NCBI RefSeq assembly: GCF_000498395.2
Contig: NZ_CP010979.1
Location: 4,154,001 to 4,218,000 of the forward strand
DNA from: Pseudomonas putida S13.1.2
Lineage (GTDB): Bacteria; Pseudomonadota; Gammaproteobacteria; Pseudomonadales; Pseudomonadaceae
Direction: 5' to 3'
DNA length: 64,000 nucleotides
Part shown: one piece after another, positions 52,240-61,792 of the stretch
Layout of the letters: the number at the start of each line of letters is the position of its first letter
Position numbering within the stretch: position 1 is the stretch's first letter
The notes under the pieces: model-generated
Seen by the model: only the letters and a program-made list of their open reading frames with translations
The model's database searches: none
Told to the model about the DNA's origin: nothing
Translations under genes and position numbers: made by a program

Positions 52240-52884
52240 TCACTTCAGATTCTTGATCCAGAACCGACGATCATCAACGGTAAAGTTCTGGTCGTAACCC
52301 ACCAGCGTCAGCAGCGACCCCACATAGTAGAGCCCGAACTGGTTCATCACCCAACTGTCCATGGCAGGGTCGCTGGGCAACTTCATATACGGCGGCGTTG
52401 GCCCATCGGTGCGCACCTGGCCAGTGGTTTTTCCTGAAATGGAAAAGCTCTTCCAGGTCAACACGAAGTTGTTGGACTGCTTGGGCAGCTCCGGTGCACA
52501 AAGGGAAAGATTACTGAAGCGCTCAGGTCGCTTGGCATCGTGCCAAAGCACTGCATCAAAATGAATGCAGTCGGTGGCCTTGAGGGTGAGGCTGCGGCTC
52601 AGGCTAAGTTGATCAGCCGGAATCTCCAGGTTAGTGATAACCACCTTGGGCCACTCAGGTGCACGCCCATCTTTCGAGAGGTTCTGGCGCAAGGCGTTGT
52701 ACAGGGGTGACCGAACCAAGCTGTTCTTGCTAGCACTCCCCGTCGATGCAGTGGCTGCCTGTTGCAGGTTGGCACCAATGGATTGACCAACCCCATTGAG
52801 CGAGTCCAACGCCCCCTGCATTTCGGTTGAAGAACAACCCGTCAGGAAAAAAGGCAGAAGCGCCAAGGCTCGGTATTTCTTCAT
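52240..52884 (-). CDS. Hypothetical lipoprotein
   Basis: A 214-residue protein with signal MKKYRALALLPFFLTGC and lipobox Cys 17. ATG 52884 has GAGG 7 bases upstream. The body is predicted beta-rich (SLTLKATDCIHFDAVLW, LTWKSFSISGK) with no known family. GC content and codon use are slightly below neighbours, so it may be less conserved. It is alone between ychF and the sulP gene; the 273 bases behind it carry only a single REP unit. Confidence 0.7.
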   Translation of the reverse strand: MKKYRALALLPFFLTGCSSTEMQGALDSLNGVGQSIGANLQQAATASTGSASKNSLVRSPLYNALRQNLSKDGRAPEWPKVVITNLEIPADQLSLSRSLTLKATDCIHFDAVLWHDAKRPERFSNLSLCAPELPKQSNNFVLTWKSFSISGKTTGQVRTDGPTPPYMKLPSDPAMDSWVMNQFGLYYVGSLLTLVGYDQNFTVDDRRFWIKNLK

Positions 52885-53058
52885 TGCAGTCCCTCGCAAG
52901 GTTCATCGTTTGAATATTCGAAGCAAGTGTTCATCTGGCGGCTAACGGGCCTGCCCTGTCAGTGCATGGCATGGCAACTGCGCAGGCGCTACAGGCCTGA
53001 AAGCGAGAGTCAGATCGCCGGGATGAAGAAGAGTTCAATGGGTAGCAGCCGTAGTAAA

Positions 53059-53104
53059 CCTGTGGGAGCGGCCTTGTGTCGCGATGGGCCGCAAAGCGGC
53101 CCCC
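53059..53104. repeat. Single REP unit
   Basis: One unit of the TGGGAGCGGCCTTGTGTCGC subtype without an inverted partner, between the hypothetical lipoprotein and the SulP gene. Confidence 0.75.
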
Positions 53105-53156
53105 GATGTCAGCATCTAAGCTGTGATGGAGCACCCTCCTCCCCAGAGCCCGCACC

Positions 53157-54869
53157 ATGCCCGAACCACCTCGCGTCGACTGGCAACGCTGGCTGCCCGG
53201 CCTGGTTACCCTGCTCCACTACCAACGCGCCTGGCTCGCCAAGGACATCGCCGCCGGCCTGGTGCTGACAACCATGCTGGTGCCCGTGGGCATTGCCTAC
53301 GCCGAAGCGTCCGGCGTACCCGGTATCTACGGCCTGTACGCCACCATCATCCCGTTGCTGGCCTACGCCTTGTTCGGCCCCAGCCGGATCCTTGTGCTGG
53401 GCCCGGACTCGGCACTGGCCGCGCCGATCCTGGCGGTGGTGGTGCAGTACGCCGCCAGCGACCCGCAGCGGGCAATCGCCATCGCCAGCATGATGGCGCT
53501 GGTCGCCGGGGCGTTCTGCGTGATTGCCGGCCTGCTGCGCCTGGGCTTCATCACCGAGTTGCTGTCCAAGCCGATCCGCTATGGCTACATGAATGGCATC
53601 GCCCTGACGGTGTTGATCAGCCAGCTGCCGAAACTGTTCGGCCTGTCTGTGGACAGCCAAGGCCCGCTGCGGGATATCTGGAACCTGATCCAGGCCTTGC
53701 TCGCCGGCCAGGGTCATTGGCCAAGCTTCATGGTCGGTGGCGCCAGCCTGGCGCTGATCCTGCTGCTCAAGCCCTTCAAGCGCGTGCCAGGCATCCTCAT
53801 TGCGGTGGTACTGGCGACGCTGGCGGTGAGCCTGCTGGGGCTCGACCAGCAAGGCGTGAACGTGCTCGGCAAGTTGCCGCAAGGGCTGCCCAGCTTCGCC
53901 TTGCCCTGGGTCAGCGATATAGACCTGGTGGAGGTGCTGCTTGGTGGCATCGCGGTGGCGCTGGTGTCGTTCGCCGATACCAGTGTGCTGTCACGCTCCT
54001 ATGCCGCACGCCTGAAAATGCCGGTCAACCCGAACCAGGAAATGTTTGGCCTGGGCGTAGCCAACCTCGCCTCGGGGTTGTTCCAGGGCATTCCTATCAG
54101 CAGCAGCGCGTCGCGCACACCGGTGGCCGAGGCAGCCGGCTCGCAAACCCAGCTCACCGGCATTATCGGTGCGCTGGCGGTAACCCTGTTGCTGCTGGTA
54201 GCGCCCAACCTGATGCAGCACCTGCCCAGCAGCGCCCTGGCGGCTGTGGTGATTGCCGCAGCAGTGGGGCTGTTCGAGTTCGCCGACCTCAAACGTATAT
54301 TCCGCATGCAGCAGTGGGAGTTCTGGCTGTCGTTCACCTGCTTCGTCGGCGTGGCGGTGTTTGGCGCCATTCCCGGTATCTGCATTGCGGTGGCAATAGC
54401 GGTGATCGAGTTTCTGTGGGACGGCTGGCGGCCACACCATGCAGTGCTGGGCCGGGTGGATGGCACCCGGGGGTACCACGATGTGCAGCGTTATCCACAG
54501 GCACGACGCATTCCGGGGCTGGTGTTGCTGCGTTGGGACGCGCCGCTGTTCTTTGCCAATGCCGAGCAGTTCCAGAGCACAGTGATGGCGGCTGTAGACG
54601 AGTCGCCGACGCCGGTGCAGCGGCTGCTAATAGCCGCGGAACCGGTGACCAGTATCGACATCACCTCGGCAGACATGCTGGCCGAGCTGGACCGGGCACT
54701 GGAGGCACGAGGGGTGGAATTGCAGTTTGCCGAGATGAAAGACCCGGTAAAGGACAAGATGCGGCGGTTCGGGTTGTTTCAGCATATGGGGGAAAAGGCC
54801 TTTCACCCCACGGTGGGTGCCGCTGTGGATGCCTATCTGGAAGAAAGTGGGGTTGATTGGCAGCCCTAG
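53157..54869 (+). CDS. SulP family anion transporter
   Basis: Inner membrane anion permease (sulfate, bicarbonate or similar), 570 residues with about 12-14 helices and a C-terminal STAS domain. Family segments: LVTMLV-like LVLTTMLVPVGIAYAEASGVP, GIYGLYATIIPLLAYALFG, GPDSALAAPI, and a STAS part beginning LVLLRWDAPLFFANAEQF. It is monocistronic; the DUF2955 operon converges on it. The actual ion cannot be told from sequence. Confidence 0.92.
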   Translation: MPEPPRVDWQRWLPGLVTLLHYQRAWLAKDIAAGLVLTTMLVPVGIAYAEASGVPGIYGLYATIIPLLAYALFGPSRILVLGPDSALAAPILAVVVQYAASDPQRAIAIASMMALVAGAFCVIAGLLRLGFITELLSKPIRYGYMNGIALTVLISQLPKLFGLSVDSQGPLRDIWNLIQALLAGQGHWPSFMVGGASLALILLLKPFKRVPGILIAVVLATLAVSLLGLDQQGVNVLGKLPQGLPSFALPWVSDIDLVEVLLGGIAVALVSFADTSVLSRSYAARLKMPVNPNQEMFGLGVANLASGLFQGIPISSSASRTPVAEAAGSQTQLTGIIGALAVTLLLLVAPNLMQHLPSSALAAVVIAAAVGLFEFADLKRIFRMQQWEFWLSFTCFVGVAVFGAIPGICIAVAIAVIEFLWDGWRPHHAVLGRVDGTRGYHDVQRYPQARRIPGLVLLRWDAPLFFANAEQFQSTVMAAVDESPTPVQRLLIAAEPVTSIDITSADMLAELDRALEARGVELQFAEMKDPVKDKMRRFGLFQHMGEKAFHPTVGAAVDAYLEESGVDWQP

Positions 54870-54882
54870 GTTCCCTGTGCTG

Positions 54883-54912
54883 GCTGCTTCGCGGACTCAC
54901 CCGCGAAGCAGC
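54883..54912. terminator. Hairpin between convergent sulP and DUF2955 genes
   Basis: 12-bp perfect stem GCTGCTTCGCGG/CCGCGAAGCAGC, with a 6-base loop that contains the stop codon of the DUF2955 gene. It has no T tract, so its action as a terminator is uncertain; it also resembles a shortened REP unit. Confidence 0.5.
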
Positions 54913-55919
54913 GCACGCCGAACCCGAAGCCGGTCAATCCAGATCAACATGGCACTGGCATACACCGAGACCGCCAGAAACAAGGCCATGCGCACCGCAA
55001 AGGCCTTGTACACATCCTGCCCACCCGCACTGTCCTGCACCGACTGCCCCAGCAAGATCAGCATGGTGGTCAGGCAACTGACCCAGTACGCCGGGCTCTG
55101 CCGGTTGGGCACCGCCTGATACAGCCGCCGCGCCTGCCACAGGACGAACAGCAGCACCCAGAGGAAGAACATCCACAGGTGCACGAACAGGCTCAACGCG
55201 CCCCACATCAGTATCGCCAGCAGACCGGCAAGCAAGGTCGAACCAATCAGCTCTCGGCTGGCGTGCCGCGCGCGGGTTTCGCCCGCTTGTTGCCCCACAC
55301 TCACTGCCTTCATGATCAGCGGCATGTACTGGTCCGGGGCAATCAACGCCAGCAGAAACGCAGGCATCACGATCAGCGTGGCGCGCAATGCCACCCAGCT
55401 GACATGCTCGCTGCCCGGCAGCGGTGGTACCGGTTGCGCCGGTGCTTCCGCAGGTTCGGGAAACAGCACATGCGCCAGCGCCGTGCCCAGCACTGCCAGC
55501 AGCATGCCTTTGGCCAGCGCTTCGACCACCGACAGCGCCAAGGTGAAGTCGCTGGTGCCGGCGGCCGCGATCATGGTCAGGCCGACCACCATCAAGTTCG
55601 CCAGCAGGCCGTTGCCGCCCTTCAGCGCGTAGCGCAAGGTGAGGAACACACCCACGCCCACCAGCAATACCCCGCTCACCGGCGCGTGACGCAACAGCGG
55701 AACCAGCAATAGCCCGCTGCCACAGGCGAGCAGTACCAGCACCGCCAAGGCCGGCGCCGCTCGCAGAGGCAATGGCTGGCTGCGCATGGCCAGCAACAGC
55801 ACGGCGAACACCGGTGCCAGGATCGGCACCGGCAAGCCGATGCCAAAACTCACTGCCAGGCACAGCGCCACACCCCAGGCCAGGCGCAGGGCCCGCAAGC
55901 GGCGCAACTCAATAGGCAT
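54897..55919 (-). CDS. DUF2955 membrane protein (FUSC-like)
   Basis: A 340-residue inner membrane protein with about ten hydrophobic helices in two groups, separated by a soluble stretch near PEPAEAPAQPVPPLPG. DUF2955 proteins are distant relatives of aromatic acid exporter (AaeB/FUSC) permeases and occur with HlyD adaptors, as here. Its start overlaps the end of the HlyD-like gene by 11 bases. It is probably the inner membrane pump of the efflux set; the substrate is unknown. Confidence 0.82.
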   Translation of the reverse strand: MPIELRRLRALRLAWGVALCLAVSFGIGLPVPILAPVFAVLLLAMRSQPLPLRAAPALAVLVLLACGSGLLLVPLLRHAPVSGVLLVGVGVFLTLRYALKGGNGLLANLMVVGLTMIAAAGTSDFTLALSVVEALAKGMLLAVLGTALAHVLFPEPAEAPAQPVPPLPGSEHVSWVALRATLIVMPAFLLALIAPDQYMPLIMKAVSVGQQAGETRARHASRELIGSTLLAGLLAILMWGALSLFVHLWMFFLWVLLFVLWQARRLYQAVPNRQSPAYWVSCLTTMLILLGQSVQDSAGGQDVYKAFAVRMALFLAVSVYASAMLIWIDRLRVRRALLRG

Positions 55920-56997
55920 AGGACAACCAGCTCATCAGCCACATGAACAGCCGGCCCAGCAGGTTCAGCGGGTTACCTTCGCTGGGCAACGCCATGACCT
56001 CGGCCTGCCCGCCTACCCGCAGCCCGCGCTTGTCCGGCAGCTGATCACGCTCCAGCTCGACAATCACCGGAAAGCGCTGGGCCGAACGCAGCCACTCGCG
56101 GCTGTTCTGCACGGTGGGCAATGTGCCCGGCGGGGTGCCCTGGCCCACGCTCACGCCGTAGCCGATGCTGCGGATATGCCCCTTCAACACGGTGCCGGGC
56201 AATGCATCAAGCACTACCAGCACCGGGGTGTCGGGGCGCAGGCGGCCGAGGTTGTTCTCGGTCATGTCGGCACTTATCCACACGTCATGGATACTGATCA
56301 GGGTCATCATCGGGCTACCCGCCCCGACATAGTGGCCAACATCGGTGCGCAGGTCGGTGATGAGCCCGTTGGCATCGGCGCGCACCACGGTACGAGCAAG
56401 GTCCAGGCGGGCCTTTTCCACATTGGCCGCGGCACTGCGCAGCTGGGCGTTGTCATCCTGTGCCCCGCCCTGCTGCTCGCGGGCGCGCTGCACTTCGGCA
56501 CGGGCCGCTGCCACCTGGCTGATGGCCTGGTCGCGGGTGGCCTGGGCGCCTTCCAGGCGGCGCACCGATACCGTGCCGGGGTCCTCATCGATCAGGCGCT
56601 TGAGCCGCTCGGCATCCTGCCGCGCCTTGCGCTCGTTGGCCTGAGCGGCCACCAGCGCTGCCTGGGCCGAATCGATGCCAGCGGTACTGGCGCCGATCTG
56701 CCGGCGCACCGTATCGAGGTCTGCTTCGGCGCGGGCCAAGGCAATGCGGTACTGCTCCTGGTCGAGTTCGAACAGCACATCGCCCTGGCGCACTTCCTGG
56801 TTGTTGCCTACCGCCACGCGCTTGATCTGCCCTGCCACCTCGGCGGCCACCGGTACCACGTAGGCCTGCAGGCGGGCCTGCTGGGTGTATGGCGTGAAGC
56901 GGTCGGCCAACAGGTACCAGAGCAGGCTCACGGCGATCAGCAGCAGCACCCAGCGCATGCCGCGATCAGGGGCTGACGGGGGCATGGCGTCGCTCAT
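55909..56997 (-). CDS. HlyD/EmrA-family membrane fusion protein
   Basis: A 362-residue periplasmic adaptor with one N-terminal membrane helix (WVLLLIAVSLLWYLLADRF). The biotinyl-lipoyl half VVPVAAEVAGQIKRVAVGNNQEVRQGDVL, a long coiled-coil hairpin rich in Ala, Arg and Gln (residues about 95-190), and the second half-motif LDLARTVVRADANGLITDL are visible. It bridges the DUF2955 protein and the outer membrane factor, and overlaps both genes. Confidence 0.9.
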   Translation of the reverse strand: MSDAMPPSAPDRGMRWVLLLIAVSLLWYLLADRFTPYTQQARLQAYVVPVAAEVAGQIKRVAVGNNQEVRQGDVLFELDQEQYRIALARAEADLDTVRRQIGASTAGIDSAQAALVAAQANERKARQDAERLKRLIDEDPGTVSVRRLEGAQATRDQAISQVAAARAEVQRAREQQGGAQDDNAQLRSAAANVEKARLDLARTVVRADANGLITDLRTDVGHYVGAGSPMMTLISIHDVWISADMTENNLGRLRPDTPVLVVLDALPGTVLKGHIRSIGYGVSVGQGTPPGTLPTVQNSREWLRSAQRFPVIVELERDQLPDKRGLRVGGQAEVMALPSEGNPLNLLGRLFMWLMSWLSYAY

Positions 56998-58508
56998 TGG
57001 CTTTCACCTTGTGCATGTGCGGTGGGGGCTGGCGGGTCGAGCAGGTCGCCCCAATCAGTGCGTTGCTGCATCTGCTGACGCGTGGCCGGGTCGATCGGTG
57101 CGCGGCGGGTGTCCCAGCCACCGCCCAAGGCCTTGTACAAGCTCACCAGGCTGCTGACGGCGTTGCCGCGGCTGACCAGGTAGCCATCCTGTTGTTGCAA
57201 CAGCAGTTGCTGGGCGTCGAGCACGCGCTGGAAGTCGGCGAAGCCTTCGCGGTACTGCGAGCTGGCCAGGTTCAGCGAGCGTTGCGCAGCCTGGGAGGCC
57301 TGGTCGCGAATGGTTGCACTCTGCAGCGAGCGCACCAGCCCGCTGGCGGCATCGTCGGCCTCACGGGCGGCTTCGCGCACGCTCTGGTGGTACAACTCGA
57401 TCAGTTGCTGCAAGCGGGCATCTTCTACCCGCACGGCATTCTTGCGCCGGCCATAGTCCAACGGGTTCCAGATCAGGCTGGGCCCGGCGGCGATGTCGAA
57501 GGTATTGGGCAGGTGGCTGGCCGAGACGAAGCTCCAGCCGATGCTGCCCAGCAGGCTCAGCTGTGGATAAAGATCCGCCTCGGCCACGCCGACCAACGCC
57601 GATTGCGCCGCCACTGCCTGCTCGGCGGCGCGGATATCCGGGCGGCGCTGCAGCAGGCTGGCAGGTACGCCCTGCAACACTGCGCGGTCTGGCAGCGGCA
57701 GCTGGCCATGGCCGGGCTCCAGCTGCGGCAGCGGCCCGGGTGGGCGGCCCAGCAACGAGCACAGCACGTTACGCAGGGCGTTGAGCTGGTTCTCGAATTC
57801 GGGGATGGTGGCCAGGGTTGCCAGGTATTGAGTGCGCGCTTGCTGCCAGTCGAGTTCGTCATTTTCGCCATGGCGGAACAACCGTTCGGTGATCTCCAGG
57901 CTGCGCGCCTGGCGCTTGCCGTTCTCTTGCGCGATAGCCAGCCGCGCCTCCGCAGTACGCAGGGCAAAGTAGGTGTCGGCCACTTGTGCACGCAGCAGCA
58001 GCATGGCGTCGGCATAGTTGGACTGAGAGGCGAAGTACAGGGCATCGGCGCTTTCGATGGCGCGACTGAAGCGGCCCCAGAAGTCGATTTCCCAGCCAAT
58101 GTCGAAGCCGACACTGGATTGCCAGAACACCGAGTCGCGCGCAGTGGCAGTGCCGGACTGGTTCTGCTTCAGGTACAGGCTCTGCGCACTCAGCTGCTGC
58201 AGCTGTGGATAACGCCCGGTCTGCACGATGGCCAACTGGGCACGGGCTTCAGCAATGCGCAGGCCAGCCACGCGCAGGTTGGTGTTGTTGGCATCGGCCT
58301 CGGCAATCAGCGCATCCAGCTTCGGGTCGGCGAATACCGCCCACCACTGGCGCAGGTCGGGTGTTGCGGCGCTGCGCCCTGCCTGCTCCAGCAATGGCGT
58401 GCTCCAGCCGTCCAGCCACGGGTGTTGGGGCTTTTCGAAATCCGGGCCGACCTGGGTGCAGCCGGCCAGCACCATCAGCAACCCTAGGCCATAGCAGTGG
58501 TTGGGCAT
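56994..58508 (-). CDS. NodT-family outer membrane efflux lipoprotein
   Basis: TolC-like channel of 504 residues. The lipoprotein signal MPNHCYGLGLLMVLAGC ends in Cys 17, followed by the NodT opening VGPDFEKP. Two internally repeated OEP domains are seen, with RRPDIRAAEQAVAAQSALVGVAEADLYPQLSLLG in the second, and an Ala/Gln-rich coiled coil. It overlaps the HlyD-like gene by ATGA and starts 3 bases after the AI-2E-family gene. Confidence 0.92.
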   Translation of the reverse strand: MPNHCYGLGLLMVLAGCTQVGPDFEKPQHPWLDGWSTPLLEQAGRSAATPDLRQWWAVFADPKLDALIAEADANNTNLRVAGLRIAEARAQLAIVQTGRYPQLQQLSAQSLYLKQNQSGTATARDSVFWQSSVGFDIGWEIDFWGRFSRAIESADALYFASQSNYADAMLLLRAQVADTYFALRTAEARLAIAQENGKRQARSLEITERLFRHGENDELDWQQARTQYLATLATIPEFENQLNALRNVLCSLLGRPPGPLPQLEPGHGQLPLPDRAVLQGVPASLLQRRPDIRAAEQAVAAQSALVGVAEADLYPQLSLLGSIGWSFVSASHLPNTFDIAAGPSLIWNPLDYGRRKNAVRVEDARLQQLIELYHQSVREAAREADDAASGLVRSLQSATIRDQASQAAQRSLNLASSQYREGFADFQRVLDAQQLLLQQQDGYLVSRGNAVSSLVSLYKALGGGWDTRRAPIDPATRQQMQQRTDWGDLLDPPAPTAHAQGESQ

Positions 58509-58511
58509 GGT

Positions 58512-59609
58512 TCAAGCAGCAGGGGGTGCCGGTTGCTCCGGCACCTGCAGCGCTACCCATTGCCAGAACAACACGTAGGTCACACCAAGGATCACCGGGC
58601 CGATGAACAAGCCAATGATGCCTTTGACCACCATGCCACCCAGTGCTCCAATCAGCACCACCGGCATCGGTACGTCCACCCCGCGCCCCAGCAGCAGTGG
58701 TTTGAGCACGTTGTCGGCCAGCCCGGCGACAAAGGTGTAGATGGCAAAGATGATGGTGGCCACAGTGAAGCCTTCGACGTTGAACACGTAGATGATCACC
58801 GGCAGCGTGACCAGGGTGGCGGGTGCCTGGGCAATGCCCAGCATGAGGATGACGATGGCCAGCATGCCGGCCCCGGGCACACCTTTGATCACAAAGCCAA
58901 CCCCGATCAGCAGCATCTGGATGAAGGCGATGCCGATCACGCCCTGCGCCACCGCGCGAATGGTGGCGGTACACAACTTGGCCAAAGGTTTGCCGCGCTC
59001 TTCGCCCGATACCCGCATGGCGATACGCTGCGCGGCGACTTCACCGCGGTCACCGAAGGCCATGATGACTCCGGAAATGATGATCGCACCGATGAACAGA
59101 AAAAAGGCCGCACCGGCGCTGGCCGCAGCGCCTAACACCGTAAGCCCGGCACCCTTGATTTGCGGCATCCACTGATTCAGTACGCTGGCCATGTTTTCGG
59201 AGGCCGCCAACCATAGCGCATGCACCTTCGGCCCGATCAGTGGCCAGGCGGCCACAGACTCAGGTGGCGTCGGCACGCTCCAGGCCCCGCTCTTGAGCAA
59301 CGTCACCAGGCTGTCCACCGACTCGCCGATGGACATTACCACCAGGTAGATCGGCACCAGCAGCACCACCAATACCAGTAGCACCACCAGCGTCGCCGCA
59401 TAGCCATGCTTGAGCCCGGTACGGCGCTGAAGGCGGCAATGCAACGGGTACAAGGTAACCGCCAGGATCACCGCCCACAGCATCAGCTCAAGGAACGGCT
59501 GGAACACCTCGAACGCGAATATCACCAAGGCAGCCACCAGGCCAGCCTTGATCAACACATCGAGCAAGCCCCGCGACAGCGCACTGTCCAGCTTGATACC
59601 CGGTTGCAT
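58512..59609 (-). CDS. AI-2E family (PerM-like) transporter
   Basis: A 365-residue inner membrane protein with about eight helices. The family shows itself in VIFAFEVFQPFLELMLWAVILAVTLYPL and the C-terminal LKPLLLGRGVDVPMPVVLIGALGGMVVKGIIGLFIGPVILG. The name comes from an autoinducer-2 export claim for one member; other members are exporters or Na+/H+-type carriers, so the cargo is open. It immediately precedes the efflux genes. Confidence 0.88.
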   Translation of the reverse strand: MQPGIKLDSALSRGLLDVLIKAGLVAALVIFAFEVFQPFLELMLWAVILAVTLYPLHCRLQRRTGLKHGYAATLVVLLVLVVLLVPIYLVVMSIGESVDSLVTLLKSGAWSVPTPPESVAAWPLIGPKVHALWLAASENMASVLNQWMPQIKGAGLTVLGAAASAGAAFFLFIGAIIISGVIMAFGDRGEVAAQRIAMRVSGEERGKPLAKLCTATIRAVAQGVIGIAFIQMLLIGVGFVIKGVPGAGMLAIVILMLGIAQAPATLVTLPVIIYVFNVEGFTVATIIFAIYTFVAGLADNVLKPLLLGRGVDVPMPVVLIGALGGMVVKGIIGLFIGPVILGVTYVLFWQWVALQVPEQPAPPAA

Positions 59610-59647
59610 GCTGCACCTCCGAACATTCAGTTCGCGTGTGTCTCGAT

Positions 59648-60844
59648 TCAGGGGTCCGTTTCCGGGGTTGCCTGCGCGGGGGGGACGTCGCGCAGCCGCC
59701 GCGCCAAAGCCATCATCACCAACGGCACCACGGCCATCGACAGGGTGATGGCCAGTACCAGCAAGTCATGCACCTGTGGCGACAACACCTGATGGTCCCG
59801 CGCCAGCTTGAACACCACGAAGGCGAACTCGCCCCCAGAGGCCAGCACCACGCCCAGGCACAACGCCTGGGACGGGTTCAGGCCACCGGCCATGCGCCCC
59901 AGGCCATACAGCAACGGCAGCTTGATGCTCACCAGCAGCAGCGTCAGCCCCAACACCGCCAGCGGCATGCCCAACAGCAGGTGCAGGTCGGCGCTCATCC
60001 CCACGCCCACGAAAAACAGCCCCAGCAGCAAGCCCTTGATCGGTTCGACCTGGGTTTCCAGCTCGTGGCGAAACGGCGACTCGGCCATCAGCACGCCGGC
60101 CAGAAATGCCCCTAGCGCCATCGACACGCCTATGTGCTCCATCAACCAGGCGGTACCCAGCACCACCAGCAAGGCCGTGGCGGTGGACAGCTCAGGCAGC
60201 CCCGAACCCACCGTCCACTTGAACACCGGGGTCAACAGATAGCGACCAAAGATAATCAGCACACCAATGCCCGCAGCCACAGCCAGCAACGGCCAGGCCC
60301 CTTCGTCGGCGGTGCTGACATTGCCACCGAGCAGCGGCACAACGGCAATCAAGGGAATGGCGGCGATGTCCTGGAACAGCAGGATGGCCACGGCCAGGCG
60401 GCCATGCGGCTTGCCAAGGTCCTTGCGCTCGGCCAGTACCTGCAAGCCAAAGGCAGTGGAAGACAGCGCCAGGCCTACGCCGAGCACGATGGCAGCCGGC
60501 CTGGACTGGTCGAACAGCCAATAGGCCAGCAGCCCAAGCACCACGGCGGTCAGCCCCACTTGCAGCGTACCCACACCGAACAGCGCCCGGCGCATGGTCC
60601 ACAAGCGCCGGGGCGATAGCTCCAGGCCAATGACGAACAGCAGCATCACCACGCCCATCTCTGACAGACGCGCCACGTTATCGGGGTTGTTCAGCAGGCC
60701 GAGCACCGAGGGCCCGATGAGCATGCCGGCCAGCAGATACCCAGGCACAGCGCCCATCCGCAAACGCTGCGCCAGTGGCACCAGAAGCACCACGGCCAAC
60801 AGGAACACCACCGTCGCCTGCAACAGGCTGCCGTCATGTGGCAT
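59648..60844 (-). CDS. Cation:proton antiporter, KefB/CPA2 type
   Basis: A 398-residue inner membrane antiporter with about 12 helices. It has the CPA2 landmarks VPGYLLAGMLIGPSVLGLL, VVMLLFVIGLELSPRRLW and the ion-binding LLFQDIAAIPLIAVVPLLG. It lacks the C-terminal RCK/TrkA-N domain of E. coli KefB, so glutathione-adduct gating is unlikely. It lies 36 bases after ppk2 and 38 before the AI-2E-family gene. Confidence 0.9.
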   Translation of the reverse strand: MPHDGSLLQATVVFLLAVVLLVPLAQRLRMGAVPGYLLAGMLIGPSVLGLLNNPDNVARLSEMGVVMLLFVIGLELSPRRLWTMRRALFGVGTLQVGLTAVVLGLLAYWLFDQSRPAAIVLGVGLALSSTAFGLQVLAERKDLGKPHGRLAVAILLFQDIAAIPLIAVVPLLGGNVSTADEGAWPLLAVAAGIGVLIIFGRYLLTPVFKWTVGSGLPELSTATALLVVLGTAWLMEHIGVSMALGAFLAGVLMAESPFRHELETQVEPIKGLLLGLFFVGVGMSADLHLLLGMPLAVLGLTLLLVSIKLPLLYGLGRMAGGLNPSQALCLGVVLASGGEFAFVVFKLARDHQVLSPQVHDLLVLAITLSMAVVPLVMMALARRLRDVPPAQATPETDP

Positions 60845-60880
60845 GAGCTCTTACCCTCGCAGCTCCCCGCAGGAAGGGGT

Positions 60881-61699
60881 TCAGAAGCGTTCTTCGACGA
60901 CCTTGAACGGGTAGGCCACAGCCTTGTACTTGCCGATCTTGCCGCGCTTGGGCAGCTTCACCACCTGGTCACGGGTGATGTCCTTGTACGGAATCCGGCT
61001 GAGCAAATGGCTGATGATGTTCAGCCGGGCGCGGCGTTTATCGTTGGAATGGGCCATGAACCACGGCGCCCAGGCGGTATCCGACGCGGCGAACATGTCG
61101 TCACGCGCCTGGGTGTAGTCATCCCAGCGGGTATACGACTTGAGGTCCATGGGCGAAAGCTTCCACAGCTTGCGGCCATCGTTGATGCGATCCTGCAGGC
61201 GGAGGGTCTGCTCCTCGGCGCTGACCTCGAGCCAGTACTTGATGAGGATGATCCCCGACTCGACCATGACCTTTTCGAACACGGGCACACCGGTGAGGAA
61301 CTTGTCGACGAGTTCGTCGGAGCAAAAGCCCATTACCCGCTCGACGCCCGCACGGTTGTACCAGCTGCGATCGAAGATCACCACCTCGCCCGCTGCGGGC
61401 AAATGCCCCAGGTAGCGCTGCAGGTACATCTGGGTTTTTTCCCGCTCGGTCGGTGCCGGCAGCGCCACCACGCGAAACACCCGCGGGCTGACGCGCTCGG
61501 TAATGGCCTTGATGGTGCCGCCCTTGCCGGCGCCATCGCGGCCTTCGAAGACGATGCATACCTTCAGCCCCTTGGCCACCACCCACTCCTGCAACTTCAC
61601 CAGCTCCACATGCAGGTGCTTGAGCGCTTTCTCGTACGCCTTGCCGCCCAGTTTTTCTGGCTGTTCCTGGGTGGGTTTCTTCCTGGACGGCTTCGACAT
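60881..61699 (-). CDS. ppk2: Polyphosphate kinase 2
   Basis: Transfers phosphate between polyphosphate and nucleotides (usually making GTP or ATP). It has 272 residues, a one-domain PPK2. Walker A FEGRDGAGKGG at residues 51-61, the lid DRSWYNRAGVERVMGFC, and the late SPMDLKSYTRWDDYTQARDDM are all family-specific. P. putida group genomes contain several PPK2 paralogues; which nucleotide is preferred here is not clear. It is first in a same-strand run with the antiporter and efflux genes. Confidence 0.94.
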   Translation of the reverse strand: MSKPSRKKPTQEQPEKLGGKAYEKALKHLHVELVKLQEWVVAKGLKVCIVFEGRDGAGKGGTIKAITERVSPRVFRVVALPAPTEREKTQMYLQRYLGHLPAAGEVVIFDRSWYNRAGVERVMGFCSDELVDKFLTGVPVFEKVMVESGIILIKYWLEVSAEEQTLRLQDRINDGRKLWKLSPMDLKSYTRWDDYTQARDDMFAASDTAWAPWFMAHSNDKRRARLNIISHLLSRIPYKDITRDQVVKLPKRGKIGKYKAVAYPFKVVEERF

Positions 61700-61764
61700 G
61701 ACACTCTCCTGAAGGCGAATGAAGAGTCAGTATGGTCGATTCATGACGGTTTGCCGCTTCGAGG

Positions 61765-61784
61765 CGGGGCTGCGTGCAGCCCCG
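61765..61784. other. Stem-loop between the YcaC-like and ppk2 genes
   Basis: 8-bp perfect stem CGGGGCTG/CAGCCCCG with loop CGTG, 8 bases after the YcaC-like stop. There is no T tract, so it is a weak terminator at best. Confidence 0.4.
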
Positions 61785-61792
61785 AAGAGGTA

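Noticed and set aside
53123..54856. A 577-codon open frame overlapping the SulP gene
   Set aside because: It lies one frame off the SulP gene, has a low-complexity Gly/Arg/Ala composition and no motif; the SulP frame has a complete family sequence.
59648..60844. KefB-like gene as truncated
   Set aside because: It lacks the RCK domain, but many single-domain CPA2 antiporters of about 400 residues exist, and the C-terminus is clean.
61765..61784. Stem-loop as a rho-independent terminator
   Set aside because: No T tract follows on either strand; kept only as a stem-loop.
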